Assembly (NCBI RefSeq): GCF_000384215.1
Contig: NZ_KB913032.1
Location: 2,869,665 to 2,933,664 of the forward strand
DNA length: 64,000 bases
Direction of reading: 5' to 3'
Origin: Amycolatopsis alba DSM 44262
Lineage (GTDB): Bacteria > Actinomycetota > Actinomycetes > Mycobacteriales > Pseudonocardiaceae
Shown here: positions 1-9,862 of the stretch, piece by piece
Layout of the letters: each line of letters opens with the position of its first letter
How positions within the stretch are numbered: the first letter of the stretch is position 1
Program-made: the position numbers and the translations under genes
Notes under the pieces: generated by a model
What the model was told of the DNA's origin: nothing
Database searches by the model: none
Seen by the model: the letters and a program-made list of their open reading frames with translations, nothing else

Positions 1-2
1 TG

Positions 3-233
3 ATCCAGTGGGTGCAGGACCAGTTCGACGAGGTCCCGTTCGACACCGATCCGCAGGAGATCCTCCAGTACGCGGCGGACCGGGCGCAGCGCCGCCTCGG
101 CGCGATCGAGTCCGCGCGCGGGATGCCGGTGGAGCAGATCGACCTCGACTACTCGCCGGAGAACCTCGAAGAGACCTTCGGCGAAGAAGACGCGAAGGCG
201 ATCGCCGCGGCTGCCGCCAACACCGCGGCCTGA
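3..233 (+). CDS. R2-like ligand-binding oxidase, C-terminal fragment
   Basis: The gene begins before the window; the last 76 codons are present and end in TGA at 231-233. The tail contains RRLGAIESARG, then IDLDYSPENLEETF. From memory this follows closely the C-terminus of M. tuberculosis Rv0233 (R2lox), which has RRFGTISNARG and IDVDYSPAQLEDTF. R2lox proteins are ferritin-like Mn/Fe oxidases related to the ribonucleotide reductase beta subunit. None of the metal ligands lie in the visible part, so the assignment rests on the tail alone. A convergent hairpin follows five bases after the stop. Confidence 0.6.
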   Translation: MQWVQDQFDEVPFDTDPQEILQYAADRAQRRLGAIESARGMPVEQIDLDYSPENLEETFGEEDAKAIAAAAANTAA

Positions 234-237
234 CATG

Positions 238-288
238 CCGTGAAGGCCTCCTTCCCTACTCTGAGGGTAGGGAAGGAGGCCTTCACGG
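238..288. terminator. 22-bp-arm inverted repeat, bidirectional terminator, class A repeat
   Basis: Perfect 22-bp arms (238-259 and 267-288) begin CCGTGAAGGCCTCCTTCCCT and enclose a 7-base loop. The element fills the space between two convergent genes (stops at 233 and 291), so it probably ends transcription from both sides. Near-identical arms recur at 34666-34714 and related ones at 34831-34883, so this is a member of a dispersed family. Confidence 0.8.
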
Positions 289-290
289 AC

Positions 291-1442
291 TTACCTGGCA
301 GGCCAGTAGACGGCGTGCCAGCGGCCGTACTCGTTGTAGGACATACCGATGATCGTCCCGTTCGCCCCGACGCGGGTCGCGGTGCTGTAGTCGCCGCCCG
401 GCAACGTGCCGAGGACCGTTCGCGTGCCACGGGCGTCCCACTTGGTCGCGATGTTGTTCTCCAGCCCGACGACCGTCCCGGCGCGATCGACGTCGTTGCC
501 CATGCCGCGCGCCGTCGAAAGCACCGTCCGGGCGCCCGCCCGGTTCCACCTGGCCGGGCTGTCCGTGCCGAAGACCAGATAGCCGCCACCGGCGACCACT
601 CCGGCGTCGTTGACCGCGTTCGCCCAGGCAGCGTCCCGCTCCGGCCAGTCGAGCCACGTCATCCGCCCGTCGCGTTCCCAGCGCACGGGTTTCTGTTCCC
701 CGGCGGAATCGGCGGCGCTCCCGACGATCACGCCGGACTCGTTCATGTCCGTCCCGGTGCTGCCGGGATTGCCCGGCGAGAGGTCGGTGATGGCGCCGGA
801 CACGTTCCAGCGCACGACGTGGTTGCGCCCCTCGGCGTCCTGCGCCGTCCCGCCGACGGTCCGGCCGTCCTCGGTGATCCACCGCGCGTCGCTGTACCTG
901 CCGCCCGGCAGCCCGCCGAGATCCACCACCTTGCCGTCCGGGTTCCACCGCACGGCGTGCGTCGTCCCGTCCGCCGCCGTCGCGGCGCCGACGACGACCC
1001 CGCGTTCGGTGATCGCGTTCGCGGCCGCGTAGTCCCCGCCCGCCAGGTACGGCAGCGCGGTGACCGTGTTGTCGGGCGCCCAGGCGACCGCGGCCCGATG
1101 CCAGGCGGCGTCCTTGTCCGCCCAGCCGACCGCGACGCCCCGGTCGTTGATGTCGACCGCCTTGCCCTGTTCGCCGCCGAGAGTGGGCAACGCGGTGATC
1201 CCGCCCCGCGCGTCCCATTTCGCCGGGTGGTCCTTGATCTGCGGTTCGAGCGGTGTCGACGAACCGACCATGACGCCGGCGCCGTTGATCGCGAGGACCT
1301 GGCTGAACGTGTCTCCCGGCAGGGTGCCGAGGTCGGCCGGGCCCGCCGCGGTACTCGCCTCGGCGGTCCCGGACACGATCAGCGGCAGGGCGGCCAGTGA
1401 GACTCCCAGGGCGACAACACTTCTGCTTCGCTTGAGTGACAT
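291..1442 (-). CDS. Secreted HAF-repeat protein
   Basis: This is a 383-residue exported protein. ATG at 1442 is preceded by AAGGGGAG, and an N-terminal signal peptide of about 29 residues ends near GTAEA. The mature part is built from tandem units of about 40-45 residues of the type DLGxLPGGxxSxAxxI followed by GxxVG. This is the pattern of the HAF family of extracellular repeat proteins, expected to fold as beta-propeller-like blades. Known members lack a clear enzymatic role, and I see no catalytic motif. A longer in-frame start exists upstream but would remove the signal peptide and ribosome binding site logic. It is monocistronic, and its 3' end meets the hairpin at 238-288. Confidence 0.8.
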   Translation of the reverse strand: MSLKRSRSVVALGVSLAALPLIVSGTAEASTAAGPADLGTLPGDTFSQVLAINGAGVMVGSSTPLEPQIKDHPAKWDARGGITALPTLGGEQGKAVDINDRGVAVGWADKDAAWHRAAVAWAPDNTVTALPYLAGGDYAAANAITERGVVVGAATAADGTTHAVRWNPDGKVVDLGGLPGGRYSDARWITEDGRTVGGTAQDAEGRNHVVRWNVSGAITDLSPGNPGSTGTDMNESGVIVGSAADSAGEQKPVRWERDGRMTWLDWPERDAAWANAVNDAGVVAGGGYLVFGTDSPARWNRAGARTVLSTARGMGNDVDRAGTVVGLENNIATKWDARGTRTVLGTLPGGDYSTATRVGANGTIIGMSYNEYGRWHAVYWPAR

Positions 1443-1543
1443 GTCTTTCTCCCCTTCGCGGCGGTTCGGATCCACCGCGAAGGGAACACGCCCGGCAACT
1501 GTGACAGGTTGCCCCAAAGTGTCAACTCAGGACGAAAGCACGG

Positions 1544-3202
1544 TCAGGCGTGCTTCGCACCGGCCGCCGATTCCAGCCCGAGGATGCTGATCGACCGCTC
1601 CCGCATCTCGACCTTGCGGACCTTGCCGGTCACCGTCATCGGGAACTCCTCGACGACATGGACGTAACGCGGGATCTTGTAGCGCGCCAGCTTCCCCTCG
1701 CAGAACTCCCGCACCGCTTCGGCCGTCAGCGGCTCCACGCCCTCGCGCATGCGCACCCACACCATCAGTTCCTCGCCGTACTTCACGTCCGGGACGCCGA
1801 TGACCTGCGCGTCGAGGATGTCCGGATGGGTGTAGAGGAACTCCTCGATCTCGCGCGGGTACAGGTTTTCCCCGCCGCGGATGACCATGTCCTTGATCCG
1901 GCCGGTGATGTTGACGTACCCGTCGGCGTCCATGATCGCGAGGTCGCCCGTGTGCATCCACCGCGCCGCGTCGATCGCCTCGGCCGTCTTGTCCGGCTGC
2001 TCCCAGTAGCCGAGCATCACCGAGTAGCCGCGAGTGCAGAGCTCGCCCGGCTCGCCGCGGGGCACGGTCAGCCCGGTCTCCGGGTCGACGACCTTGACCT
2101 CCAGCTGCGGCCCGACCCGCCCGACCGTCGACACCCGCCGCTCCACCGAGTCGTCCGCGCGGGTCTGCGTGGACACCGGCGAGGTCTCGGTCATGCCGTA
2201 GCAGATCGACACCTCCGCCATGCCCATCCGTTCGATGACCTGCTTCATCACCTCGACCGGGCACGGCGAGCCCGCCATGATCCCGGTGCGCAGCGAGGAC
2301 AGGTCGTGCGAAGCGAAGTCCGGGTCGGCCAGTTCGGCGATGAACATCGTCGGAACGCCGTACAGGGACGTGCATTTCTCGGCCGCGACGGCTTCGAGGG
2401 TGGCCTTCGGCTCGAAGGCGGGCGCCGGGATGACCATGCACGCGCCGTGGGTCGTCGCCGCGAGATTGCCCATCACCATCCCGAAGCAGTGGTAGAAGGG
2501 CACCGGGATGCACACCTTGTCGGCTTCGGTGTAGTTGCAGAGCTCGCCGACGAAGTAGCCGTTGTTGAGGATGTTGTGGTGGCTGAGCGTGGCGCCCTTG
2601 GGGAAACCCGTGGTGCCGGAGGTGTACTGGATGTTGATCGGGTCGTCCGCGGACAGCTCGCCCTGGCGTTCGGCGAGCCGCGCCGGGTCGGCGCCGTGCC
2701 CGTTCTCCAGCAGTGACATCCACTCGGCGCTTTCGAGCAGCACGACGTGCTCCAGCGCTGGGCACTTCGGGCCCGCTTCGGCGATCATGCCCGCGTAGTC
2801 CGAGGTCTTGAACGACTCCGCGGCGACGATGAGCTTGATCCCGGCCTGGTTCAGCACGTATTCGAGTTCGTGCGAGCGGTACGCGGGGTTGATGTTGACC
2901 AGGATCGCGCCGATCTTCGCGGTGGCGTACTGGACGCAGGTCCACTCCCACCGGTTCGGCGACCAGATGCCGACGCGGTCGCCCTTGGTGATGCCGAGCT
3001 CCAGCAGGCCCAGCGCGAACGCGTTCACCTCGGCGGCGAATTCGGTGTAGGTCCAGCGCCTCCCGGCCGCGCGGTCGACGAGCGCGTCCCGGTCGCCGAA
3101 GGCCGCGACGGTGCGATCGAAGTTGTCGCCGATGGTGTCCCCCAGCAGCGGGGTGTCCGAGATTCCCGATGCGTAGCTCGGCAAGGCGGGGGCGTCGGAC
3201 AT
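1544..3202 (-). CDS. Acyl-CoA synthetase (AMP-binding, FadD-like)
   Basis: This 552-residue ANL-superfamily enzyme should activate a carboxylic acid to the acyl-AMP and then to the acyl-CoA in the cytoplasm. Motifs are in the expected order: the P-loop-like [11 protein letters not shown] near residues 193-203, YGMTETSP near 335-342, HTGD near 417-420, [16 protein letters not shown] near 433-448, and the C-terminal GKVRK with the probable catalytic Lys527. The length and YHCFGMVMG segment fit medium- to long-chain fatty acid FadD members such as the FadD35 type, but the substrate cannot be read. ATG at 3202 follows an AGGAG six bases upstream. No partner gene is adjacent on the same strand. 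Confidence 0.88.
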   Translation of the reverse strand: MSDAPALPSYASGISDTPLLGDTIGDNFDRTVAAFGDRDALVDRAAGRRWTYTEFAAEVNAFALGLLELGITKGDRVGIWSPNRWEWTCVQYATAKIGAILVNINPAYRSHELEYVLNQAGIKLIVAAESFKTSDYAGMIAEAGPKCPALEHVVLLESAEWMSLLENGHGADPARLAERQGELSADDPINIQYTSGTTGFPKGATLSHHNILNNGYFVGELCNYTEADKVCIPVPFYHCFGMVMGNLAATTHGACMVIPAPAFEPKATLEAVAAEKCTSLYGVPTMFIAELADPDFASHDLSSLRTGIMAGSPCPVEVMKQVIERMGMAEVSICYGMTETSPVSTQTRADDSVERRVSTVGRVGPQLEVKVVDPETGLTVPRGEPGELCTRGYSVMLGYWEQPDKTAEAIDAARWMHTGDLAIMDADGYVNITGRIKDMVIRGGENLYPREIEEFLYTHPDILDAQVIGVPDVKYGEELMVWVRMREGVEPLTAEAVREFCEGKLARYKIPRYVHVVEEFPMTVTGKVRKVEMRERSISILGLESAAGAKHA

Positions 3203-3464
3203 GGGGACTCCTGCGTTCGGCGGTAGCGACGCGTCGAGTCTAAGAACGAGGCGTGACCGCGGCCACCCGCGAGCGGAGAGATCCCGTCACAACAGTTCCA
3301 CAACATCCCCACTGACGACGGCGCGCACCATCGTCAAGGTGCTCGCCGCGGGCGAGCCGGACACCAAGCCGGCCGACCCACCCGGCGGCTGATTTCCCTC
3401 CCCCCCGGTGGCCGCCGCGGCCGCGGCGGCCACCGCTCCCCCGCTTCTCCGGAAGGCAGACCCG

Positions 3465-4817
3465 ATGTCACGCGACATCCTCGAAGGCACGACCGATACC
3501 GGACGCCTCCGATTCGTGAGGCGTCCTAGCCGGGCCACGCTCCTGGTCGTCTTCGGCGCGAGCCTGCTCATCGCCGGCGTCACCACGCTCCTTCCGGCCG
3601 ATCCGCCGATTCCGGTCACCGAGGGCGGAGGGCAGGGTGTGAGCACCCTCGACAGGGCCATCCGGACAGCGGAGGCCAAACTGGCGAAGGGCGGGCAGGA
3701 TCCTCGGACCTGGGCCGAACTCGGCGCCGCCTATGTCGAGGTGTCGCGGGTCAAGACGGATCCCGCCTACTTCCCGAAGGCCGAAGAAGCGTTGCGGAAG
3801 TCCTTGGCGCAGCAACCCGACGGCAACGGGATCGCGCTGGCGGGCATGGGCGCGCTCGCCAACGCGCGACACGACTTCACCGGCGCTCGCGACTGGGGCG
3901 AGAAGGCCAGGGCCGCGCTTCCGGACAACGCCGAGATCTACGGCGTGCTCAACGACGCCTACACCCAGCTCGGGGACACCGCCGCGGCCACCGCCACACT
4001 GCAGCGGATGCTCGACCTCAAACCGGGCGTCTCCTCGTTCACCCGCGCCGCCTACGAGTTCGAAATCCACGGCCAGGTCGACGACGCACGGCACGCGCTC
4101 GATCGCGCGCTGGCGGACGCCACCGATCCCGGTGACGTCGCGTTCTGCCGCAACCTGCTCGGTGAACTCGCCTTCGACAACGGGGATCTCGAAACCGCGG
4201 AACTCCAGTTCGACGCGGGTTTGCGCGCGGCACCCCAGGAAACCTCTCTGCAGCAAGGAAAAGCCAAGGTCGCGGCGGCGCGCGGGCAGACCGGCCGGGC
4301 ACTCGCGGGTTATCAGGATCTCGTGACCCGGCAGCCGAACGTGGGAAATCTGCGTGAGTACGCGCTCCTGCTGACCTCGGCGGGCGCCCCGGATTCCGCC
4401 AGGCGTCACTACGAACAGTTCGAGGAACAGCGGCGGCTCGAAGTCGCCTCCGGTGCGAACGTCGACCTCGAAGCGTCGCTGGTCGCAGCGGATCGCGGTG
4501 ACGCCGGGCAAGCGCTCCGGTTCGCGCAGGCGGAGTGGGGACGCAGGCAACCCGTGTTCGTCGCGGACGCACTGGCCTGGGCGCTGCATCTCAACGGCCG
4601 CGACGCCGAAGCCCTGGCCTACGCCGACCGCGCGGCGAGCACCGGCTGGCGCAGCGCCACGTTCGCCTACCACCGCGGCATGATCCTCGCCGGGCTCGGC
4701 CGGAACGCCGAAGCCGTCAAGGCACTCGCCGATGCCCTGCGCGTCAATCCGAACTTCTCCGTGACCGACGTGCGGACGGCACGCGCCACGCTGACGAAAC
4801 TGGGCGGTGCGGGATGA
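3465..4817 (+). CDS. Membrane-anchored TPR-repeat protein
   Basis: This 450-residue protein has one N-terminal membrane segment (about residues 23-43) followed by an extracytoplasmic region of tetratricopeptide-like helical repeats. Repeats are visible around PRTWAELGAAYVE, NAEIYGVLNDAYTQLGD, TSLQQGKAKVAAARGQ and SATFAYHRGMILAGLGR. Such proteins act as scaffolds for protein partners. I chose ATG at 3465, preceded by GGAAGG; a GTG at 3408 would add only an Ala-rich leader. The stop overlaps the next start by four bases (ATGA), so it is translationally coupled to the small lipoprotein at 4814. The partner and pathway are unknown. Confidence 0.78.
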   Translation: MSRDILEGTTDTGRLRFVRRPSRATLLVVFGASLLIAGVTTLLPADPPIPVTEGGGQGVSTLDRAIRTAEAKLAKGGQDPRTWAELGAAYVEVSRVKTDPAYFPKAEEALRKSLAQQPDGNGIALAGMGALANARHDFTGARDWGEKARAALPDNAEIYGVLNDAYTQLGDTAAATATLQRMLDLKPGVSSFTRAAYEFEIHGQVDDARHALDRALADATDPGDVAFCRNLLGELAFDNGDLETAELQFDAGLRAAPQETSLQQGKAKVAAARGQTGRALAGYQDLVTRQPNVGNLREYALLLTSAGAPDSARRHYEQFEEQRRLEVASGANVDLEASLVAADRGDAGQALRFAQAEWGRRQPVFVADALAWALHLNGRDAEALAYADRAASTGWRSATFAYHRGMILAGLGRNAEAVKALADALRVNPNFSVTDVRTARATLTKLGGAG

Positions 4818-5149
4818 CCGGGCGGATCCTGGGCACGCTGTTCTTCTGTGGCATCGTCACCGCGTGTTCCGGGACGGCTCCCGATCCCGGCCCCCGGTTC
4901 GACGACGAAACCGTCAACGGCGCCATGACCGAACTGACCTGCATCAAGCACCAGCCACGGCCACCTGGCCCCCGCTACACCGACGACACGCTCCGGCGCA
5001 CCGACGAGACCTTCGCCCTGCTTCGCTACTACACCGCGAACGGGGCCAAGCCCTACTGTGACGGCAACGACGTCACCGACGTCGACAGGCAATGGATCGA
5101 CCTCTACGTCAGGCTGGGCGCGGACGAGAAGAACATCAAGCGTCCGTGA
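4814..5149 (+). CDS. Small lipoprotein coupled to the TPR protein
   Basis: This 111-residue protein has a short hydrophobic N-terminus and a lipobox IVTAC with Cys18 as the probable lipidation site. The mature part is about 93 residues, charged, and contains two further cysteines (in LTCIKHQ and PYCDGN) that could form a disulfide. It has no recognised domain. The start ATG lies inside the stop region of the TPR gene (ATGA overlap), so the two are very likely co-translated and may work together at the outer face of the membrane. Confidence 0.75.
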   Translation: MTGRILGTLFFCGIVTACSGTAPDPGPRFDDETVNGAMTELTCIKHQPRPPGPRYTDDTLRRTDETFALLRYYTANGAKPYCDGNDVTDVDRQWIDLYVRLGADEKNIKRP

Positions 5150-5205
5150 CACCTCGGGGAAAACCCGGAGGCCAGGGGGTGGCCGCGCCCGATATCGTCG
5201 AAGAC

Positions 5206-5967
5206 ATGCGCCTCTACATCGTCGACGCCTTCACCTCCGAGGCCTTCGCCGGCAACTCCGCCGGCGTGGTGCTGCTGGACTCGCCGGGCGACGCGGGCTG
5301 GATGCAGTCCGTCGCGGCCGAGCTGAGGCACGCCGAGACGGCCTTCGTCGAGGTCGGCGGCGAAGGCCCGAAGTCGCTTCGCTGGTTCACGCCGGAGACC
5401 GAGGTCGACCTGTGCGGGCACGCGACACTGGCGACCACGCACGTCCTGGGCGGCGAGCAGACCTTTACGACGAGAAGCGGCGAGTTGCGCTGCCGCGCCG
5501 AAGACGGCTGGGTGTCGATGGACTTCCCGTCGGACCCGCCCCGCGAGTCGGACGACGATCTGTCGTCGATCCTGCCGGGCGTCTCCTTCGCCTACGTCGG
5601 GCGGAGCCGCCAGAACCTGTTCGCGGTGGTGGACGACGCTTCCGTGGTCAGATCGCTCGCACCGGACCTGGCCGCGCTGCGCGCGCACTGGACCGGACGG
5701 CTGATGGTCACCGCTGGAGGCGACGTCGAAGGGATCGACTTCGTCACCCGGTTCTTCGCGCCGGGCGTCGGCATCGACGAAGACCCGGTCACCGGCTCCG
5801 CGCACTGCGTCCTCGCGCCGTACTGGGCCGCCCGCCTCGGCCGGACCGAGCTCGTCGGCGAGCAGGCTTCGGCGCGCGGTGGCATCGTGCGGGTGAATCT
5901 CGAAGGTGACCGCGTCCTGCTTTCGGGGCAGGCGGTCACCGTGGCCAGCGGGGAGTTGCACGTCTGA
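5206..5967 (+). CDS. PhzF-family isomerase/epimerase
   Basis: This 253-residue protein has the PhzF fold signatures: AETAFVE with the probable catalytic Glu44, FTPETEVDLCGHATLATTH, and the C-terminal repeat-half motif EDPVTGSAHC. PhzF itself isomerises dihydro-hydroxyanthranilate in phenazine synthesis, but most family members have unknown substrates. There is no phenazine cluster here, so I would not infer that pathway. At 253 residues it is slightly shorter than PhzF. ATG at 5206 starts the conserved MRLYIVDAFT; the reading frame is open further upstream but the extra part is not conserved in type. Its stop overlaps the next ATG (TGATG). Confidence 0.85.
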   Translation: MRLYIVDAFTSEAFAGNSAGVVLLDSPGDAGWMQSVAAELRHAETAFVEVGGEGPKSLRWFTPETEVDLCGHATLATTHVLGGEQTFTTRSGELRCRAEDGWVSMDFPSDPPRESDDDLSSILPGVSFAYVGRSRQNLFAVVDDASVVRSLAPDLAALRAHWTGRLMVTAGGDVEGIDFVTRFFAPGVGIDEDPVTGSAHCVLAPYWAARLGRTELVGEQASARGGIVRVNLEGDRVLLSGQAVTVASGELHV

Positions 5968-6341
5968 TGCGCCTGATCCTGAACGTCATCTGGCTCGTGC
6001 TGTGCGGCCTGTGGATGGCACTCGGCTACATCGTCGCCGGCATCATCTGCTGCATCCTGATCGTCACCATCCCGTTCGGGCTGGCATCGTTCCGGATCGC
6101 GGCCTACGCGCTGTGGCCGTTCGGCCGCACCGTGGTGGACCGGCGCGACGCCGGGGCGGCGTCGACGATCGGCAACGTCATCTGGTTCATCTTCGCCGGG
6201 CTCTGGCTCGCGATCGGGCACGTGCTGACCGGGGTCGCGCTGTGCGTCACGATCATCGGGATCCCGCTGGGCGTGGCGAACTTCAAGATGATCCCGGTCT
6301 CGCTGATGCCGCTGGGCAAGGAGATCGTCGAAATCCCGTGA
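5967..6341 (+). CDS. YccF-family inner membrane protein
   Basis: This 124-residue protein is made of two similar halves, each with NVIWxxxxGLWxAxGHxxxG, a hydrophobic segment, and then IPxGxAxFKMxxxxLxPxGK. This is the duplicated YccF (DUF307) domain of small multi-pass membrane proteins of unknown function. It overlaps the PhzF-like gene by one base, so the pair is co-transcribed. It ends four bases before the convergent phosphoesterase gene. Confidence 0.85.
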   Translation: MRLILNVIWLVLCGLWMALGYIVAGIICCILIVTIPFGLASFRIAAYALWPFGRTVVDRRDAGAASTIGNVIWFIFAGLWLAIGHVLTGVALCVTIIGIPLGVANFKMIPVSLMPLGKEIVEIP

Positions 6342-6344
6342 GGC

Positions 6345-7160
6345 TCAGTCTTCCGGCTCCCAGGGGAGCGGGATGATCAGGCAAGGACCGCCGACGAACA
6401 ACCCGCCGTCGATGCCCAGCGCCTTCCCGCCCGCGTAGAGATACGGCCCCTCGATCTGCGCGGGGTGGATCCCGAGCTGGTCGGCGATGACGCTGTGCCC
6501 GTGCACGATCCGCTCGCCGCCGAGCCGGTCCATGAGCTGCTGCGCGACGTCGGCGCCTTCCGGGCCGCGGAAGGCGTAGCGCGTGGTCATCCGCCGCCAC
6601 ACGTCCCACCAGGCCTCGATGTCGCTGCCTTCGAGGATCTCGCGGCCACGCGCGTTGATCTCGTCGATGTCGTCGCCCCAGCCGAGGTATTCGAGCGTGT
6701 CCGAATGCATCAGCAGGTGGCCCGCGGCCAGTGTCAGCATCGGACGCGAGGTCAGCCATTCGATGTGCTGCGGGGTGAGCCTGTCCTGGTCTTCGAGCAG
6801 CCCGCCGTTGATCTCCCAGCTGCGGGCGAAGCTGCGCGGGCCGAAGTCGGACGGCACCTCCGTGTCGCCGAAGTGGTACATCCCGAGCAGCAGGATCTCG
6901 TGGTTGCCCAGCAGCGTCCCGCAGTGCCCGCCCGCCGTGGCGGCCTGCCGTTCCAGCCGCATCACCAGGTCGATGACGCCGACGCCGTCGGGGCCCCGGT
7001 CGACGAAGTCGCCGAGGAACCAGAGGGTCGCTTCACCGCCGGCCCAGTCGTCGTCGGAGTCGAGCAGCCCCTTCTCCCGGAGCGCCCCGGCCAGGTCGTC
7101 CCGGTGTCCGTGCACGTCACCGACCACGTAGGTCGGGGACGGAGGCTGATCGTCGCGCAT
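6345..7160 (-). CDS. Calcineurin-like metallophosphoesterase
   Basis: This cytoplasmic phosphoesterase of about 271 residues has the complete metal-binding set of the PPP/ApaH-like family: GDVHGH, GDFVDRG, GNHE, a later LLMHSDT and the GHSVIADQ segment. It resembles symmetric diadenosine-tetraphosphatase-like and bacterial protein phosphatase-like enzymes; the substrate is not evident. The ATG at 7160 begins MRDDQPP; an in-frame GTG at 7190 would add ten residues and lies closer to the upstream HAD gene. GGAGGG lies about 15 bases before the ATG, so the start is uncertain. It is probably co-transcribed with the HAD hydrolase at 7199. Confidence 0.82.
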   Translation of the reverse strand: MRDDQPPSPTYVVGDVHGHRDDLAGALREKGLLDSDDDWAGGEATLWFLGDFVDRGPDGVGVIDLVMRLERQAATAGGHCGTLLGNHEILLLGMYHFGDTEVPSDFGPRSFARSWEINGGLLEDQDRLTPQHIEWLTSRPMLTLAAGHLLMHSDTLEYLGWGDDIDEINARGREILEGSDIEAWWDVWRRMTTRYAFRGPEGADVAQQLMDRLGGERIVHGHSVIADQLGIHPAQIEGPYLYAGGKALGIDGGLFVGGPCLIIPLPWEPED

Positions 7161-7198
7161 CTCTGTGACGATAATCCCTCCGTCCGCCACTGCCTCGT

Positions 7199-7993
7199 TC
7201 AGCCTTCGCCGAACGGGTCGCCGGTCCGCCCGACGAGATCGGCGATCGAGTCGATGATCTTGGTCGGCCGGTACGGGTAGTGCTCGGCGCTCTCCCGGCT
7301 GGAGATGCCGGTCAGCACCAGGATCGTCTGCAAGCCGGCCTCGATTCCCGAGTGGACGTCGGTGTCCATCCGGTCGCCGATCATCAGCGTCGACTCCGAA
7401 TGCGCGCCGAGCCGCCGCAGCGCCGAGCGCATCATCAGCGGGTTCGGCTTGCCGACGTAGTACGGCGAGCGGCCGGTCGCCTTCTCGATCAGCGCGGCGA
7501 CCGAGCCGGTGGCGGGCATCGAGCCCTCCATGCTGGGGCCGGTGGCGTCGGGGTTGGTGGCGATGAACTTCGCGCCGCCCTCGATCAGCCTGATCGCGCG
7601 GGTTATCGCGCTGAAGCTGTACGTGCGCGTCTCGCCGAGGACGACGTAGTCCGGGTCGCGTTCGGTCAGCACGTAGCCGACCTCGTGCAGCGCCGTGGTG
7701 AGCCCGGCCTCGCCGATCACGAACGCCGAGCCGTTCGGCCGCTGCGACGCGAGGAACTTCGCGGTCGCCAGCGCGGAGGTCCAGATGGCCTCCTCGGGGA
7801 TGTCGAGACCGGTCCGTTCGAGCCTCGCCCGCAGGTCACGCGGGGTGTAGATCGAGTTGTTGGTCAGCACCAGGAAGCCGATGTCGTTGGCGCGCAGTTC
7901 CTTGAGGAACTCGTCCGCGCCGGGCACGAGGTGCTCCTCCTGCACCAGTACGCCATCCATGTCGCTGAGGTATGTCCAACGGCGCTCGTTCAT
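7199..7993 (-). CDS. HAD-IIA family phosphatase (NagD-like)
   Basis: This 264-residue protein has the HAD motifs in order: DMDGVL (nucleophile and acid Asp), the TNNS segment, the C2-cap region, GKPNPLMM and [10 protein letters not shown]. NagD-type enzymes hydrolyse small sugar- or nucleotide-phosphates in the cytoplasm, and the exact substrate cannot be read. ATG at 7993 gives [14 protein letters not shown]; a GTG nine bases upstream is an alternative. It is followed by the metallophosphoesterase on the same strand, so this is probably a two-gene phosphatase operon. Confidence 0.85.
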   Translation of the reverse strand: MNERRWTYLSDMDGVLVQEEHLVPGADEFLKELRANDIGFLVLTNNSIYTPRDLRARLERTGLDIPEEAIWTSALATAKFLASQRPNGSAFVIGEAGLTTALHEVGYVLTERDPDYVVLGETRTYSFSAITRAIRLIEGGAKFIATNPDATGPSMEGSMPATGSVAALIEKATGRSPYYVGKPNPLMMRSALRRLGAHSESTLMIGDRMDTDVHSGIEAGLQTILVLTGISSRESAEHYPYRPTKIIDSIADLVGRTGDPFGEG

Positions 7994-8003
7994 ACCTCTC
8001 ACC

Positions 8004-9068
8004 CTAATGTTCCGCGACGGCGTGAACAGCCACAGAGGCCGCCTTGACCGAAAGATTGACCGGTGTCCCTGGTTCGAGCGCCAGTTCGGCGACCGCGGCA
8101 GGGGTCAGGTCGGCGGCGAGTCCCGCCGCCCAGTCGTCGCCGCGGGACCGGACGCGGATCACCGGTCCGTGTGGTTCGAGCGCGTCGACGATTCCCTCGA
8201 CGGTGTTACGCGGGCTGCCCCGGTGCTCGCCGTCCTTCAGGTAGACGGCGACAGCGCTGGGCGCGAAGACGGCCACAGCCGCTTCGCCATCGACGACGTC
8301 CTCCGCCCGGATCCCGGCCAAGTGCCCTCCTGACGTGCGCAAACCGTTGTCGACGGCTATGCCGGGCACCAGGTTCAGCCCGGCGATCCGCGCGGTGAAC
8401 GCCGTGCGCGGCGCGGAGAGGACCTTCCGGGTTTCGCCGCGTTCGACGATCCGGCCGCCGTCGAGGACGGCGACGTGATCGGCGAGCGCCAGCGCGTCGA
8501 GCGGGTCGTGGGTGACCAGCACGGTCGGCGGTCCGGACCGCAGCACCCGCCGGAGCAGGCCGCGGATGGCGGGCGCCGCGTCGACGTCGAGGGCGGCGAA
8601 GGGCTCGTCGAGCAGCAGCAGTCCCGGCTCGGCCGCCAGCGCCCGCGCGATCGCGACCCGCTGCGCCTGCCCGCCGGAGAGCTGCGCGGGCCGTCGTCCG
8701 GCCAGTTCGAGCGCGTCCACTTCGGTCAGCCACTCCCGCGCACGCCGCTTCGCCTCGGCACGCCCGGCGCCGGTCGAGCGGGGCGCGAAGGCGACGTTGT
8801 CCACAGCGGACAGATGCGGGAAGAGCAGGGCGTCCTGGGAAAGCAGGCCGATGCCGCGCGCGTGCGGCGGCAGGCCCGCCAGCGCGCGGCCGTCCAGGGT
8901 GATCCGCGCCCGGTCGGGCCACAGCAGACCCGCCAGGCAACCGAGCACACTGGACTTGCCCGAACCGTTCGGCCCGAGCAGGGCGAGCACACCGCCGTCG
9001 GGGACCTCGAACTCGACGTCCAGTTCGAACTCGCCGCGCCGGAGGGCGATCTCCGCCGAAAGGGTCAT
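8004..9068 (-). CDS. modC: Molybdate ABC transporter ATP-binding protein ModC
   Basis: This 354-residue ATPase has Walker A GPNGSGKS, the signature LSGGQAQR, Walker [13 protein letters not shown] and the H-loop VLVTHD. The C-terminal extension of about 120 residues fits a TOBE/Mop domain, which binds molybdate in ModC. It powers oxyanion import with ModB and ModA. The start ATG at 9068 overlaps the modB stop by four bases (ATGA). It is the last gene of the operon; the stop lies close to the start of the HAD gene on the same strand. Confidence 0.92.
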   Translation of the reverse strand: MTLSAEIALRRGEFELDVEFEVPDGGVLALLGPNGSGKSSVLGCLAGLLWPDRARITLDGRALAGLPPHARGIGLLSQDALLFPHLSAVDNVAFAPRSTGAGRAEAKRRAREWLTEVDALELAGRRPAQLSGGQAQRVAIARALAAEPGLLLLDEPFAALDVDAAPAIRGLLRRVLRSGPPTVLVTHDPLDALALADHVAVLDGGRIVERGETRKVLSAPRTAFTARIAGLNLVPGIAVDNGLRTSGGHLAGIRAEDVVDGEAAVAVFAPSAVAVYLKDGEHRGSPRNTVEGIVDALEPHGPVIRVRSRGDDWAAGLAADLTPAAVAELALEPGTPVNLSVKAASVAVHAVAEH

Positions 9069-9862
9069 GACCGGACCCCTTCGAGCGCTCGCGGCCGGGC
9101 GAGCGCGATCACCGCGACGGCGACCAGGATGAGCAGCAACGCGAGCGCCACGGCGCTGTCGACGTCGACCTCCGCCTGGGTGTAGACCTCCAGCGGCAGC
9201 GTCCGGGTGACCCCCTCCAGGCTGCCGGCGAAGGTGATCGTCGCGCCGAACTCGCCCAGCGCCCGCGCGAAGCTCAGCACGATGCCCGAACCGAGCGCGG
9301 GCAGCAGCAGCGGCAGCGTGACCCGGCGGAACACCGTCCACGGTTTGGCGCCCAGCGTCGACGCGACCCGTTCGTACCGGTCACCGGCACCCCTGAGGGC
9401 TCCTTCGAGGCTGACCACGAGGAACGGCATCGCGACGAACGTCTGCGCGATGACCACGGCGGCCGTGGTGAACGGCACCTGCTCACCGGTCAGGGCGGTC
9501 ACCAGGACGCCGAGGAAACCCTTGCGGCCCAGCAGGTACAGCAGCGCCAGGCCGCCGACCACCGGCGGCAGCACCAGCGGCAGCAGCACCACCGCGCGCA
9601 GCACCCGGACGCCGCGCGCCCCCGAACGCGCGAGCACCACGGCGAGCGGGACACCGAACAGCACACAGGCCACAGTGGACAGTCCGGCCGTGACCAGCGA
9701 GAGCTTGAGCGCGTTCAGCGAGGACGCCGAGGTGATGAGACTCGGGAAGCGGCTCAGGTCCGAACGCACCAGCAGGCCGACGACCGGCAGCACCACCAGC
9801 GCCAGCGCGCAGATCGCCGGCGGCCAGAGAATCCAGGGGACGCCCGAGTCACGGCGCGCCAA
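9065..9862 (-). CDS. modB: Molybdate ABC transporter permease ModB
   Basis: This 265-residue membrane protein has about five or six hydrophobic segments and the binding-protein-dependent permease loop around [23 protein letters not shown], including the EAA-type motif that contacts the ATPase. [16 protein letters not shown] is typical of ModB. I read a TTG start at 9862 with GAAGG upstream, overlapping the end of modA by 14 bases. No better start codon is in frame before the first membrane segment. Confidence 0.9.
   Translation of the reverse strand: MARRDSGVPWILWPPAICALALVVLPVVGLLVRSDLSRFPSLITSASSLNALKLSLVTAGLSTVACVLFGVPLAVVLARSGARGVRVLRAVVLLPLVLPPVVGGLALLYLLGRKGFLGVLVTALTGEQVPFTTAAVVIAQTFVAMPFLVVSLEGALRGAGDRYERVASTLGAKPWTVFRRVTLPLLLPALGSGIVLSFARALGEFGATITFAGSLEGVTRTLPLEVYTQAEVDVDSAVALALLLILVAVAVIALARPRALEGVRS

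Noticed and set aside
240..1400. Long plus-strand frame across the HAF gene
   Set aside because: It begins in the palindrome, is rich in Arg/Pro/Gly as expected from an antisense GC-rich frame, and has no ribosome binding site; the minus-strand HAF protein with signal peptide is clearly the real gene.
1527..2951. Second minus-strand frame in the acyl-CoA synthetase gene
   Set aside because: It is a shifted frame of the same gene with Arg-rich composition; the AMP-binding motifs are all in the 1544-3202 frame.
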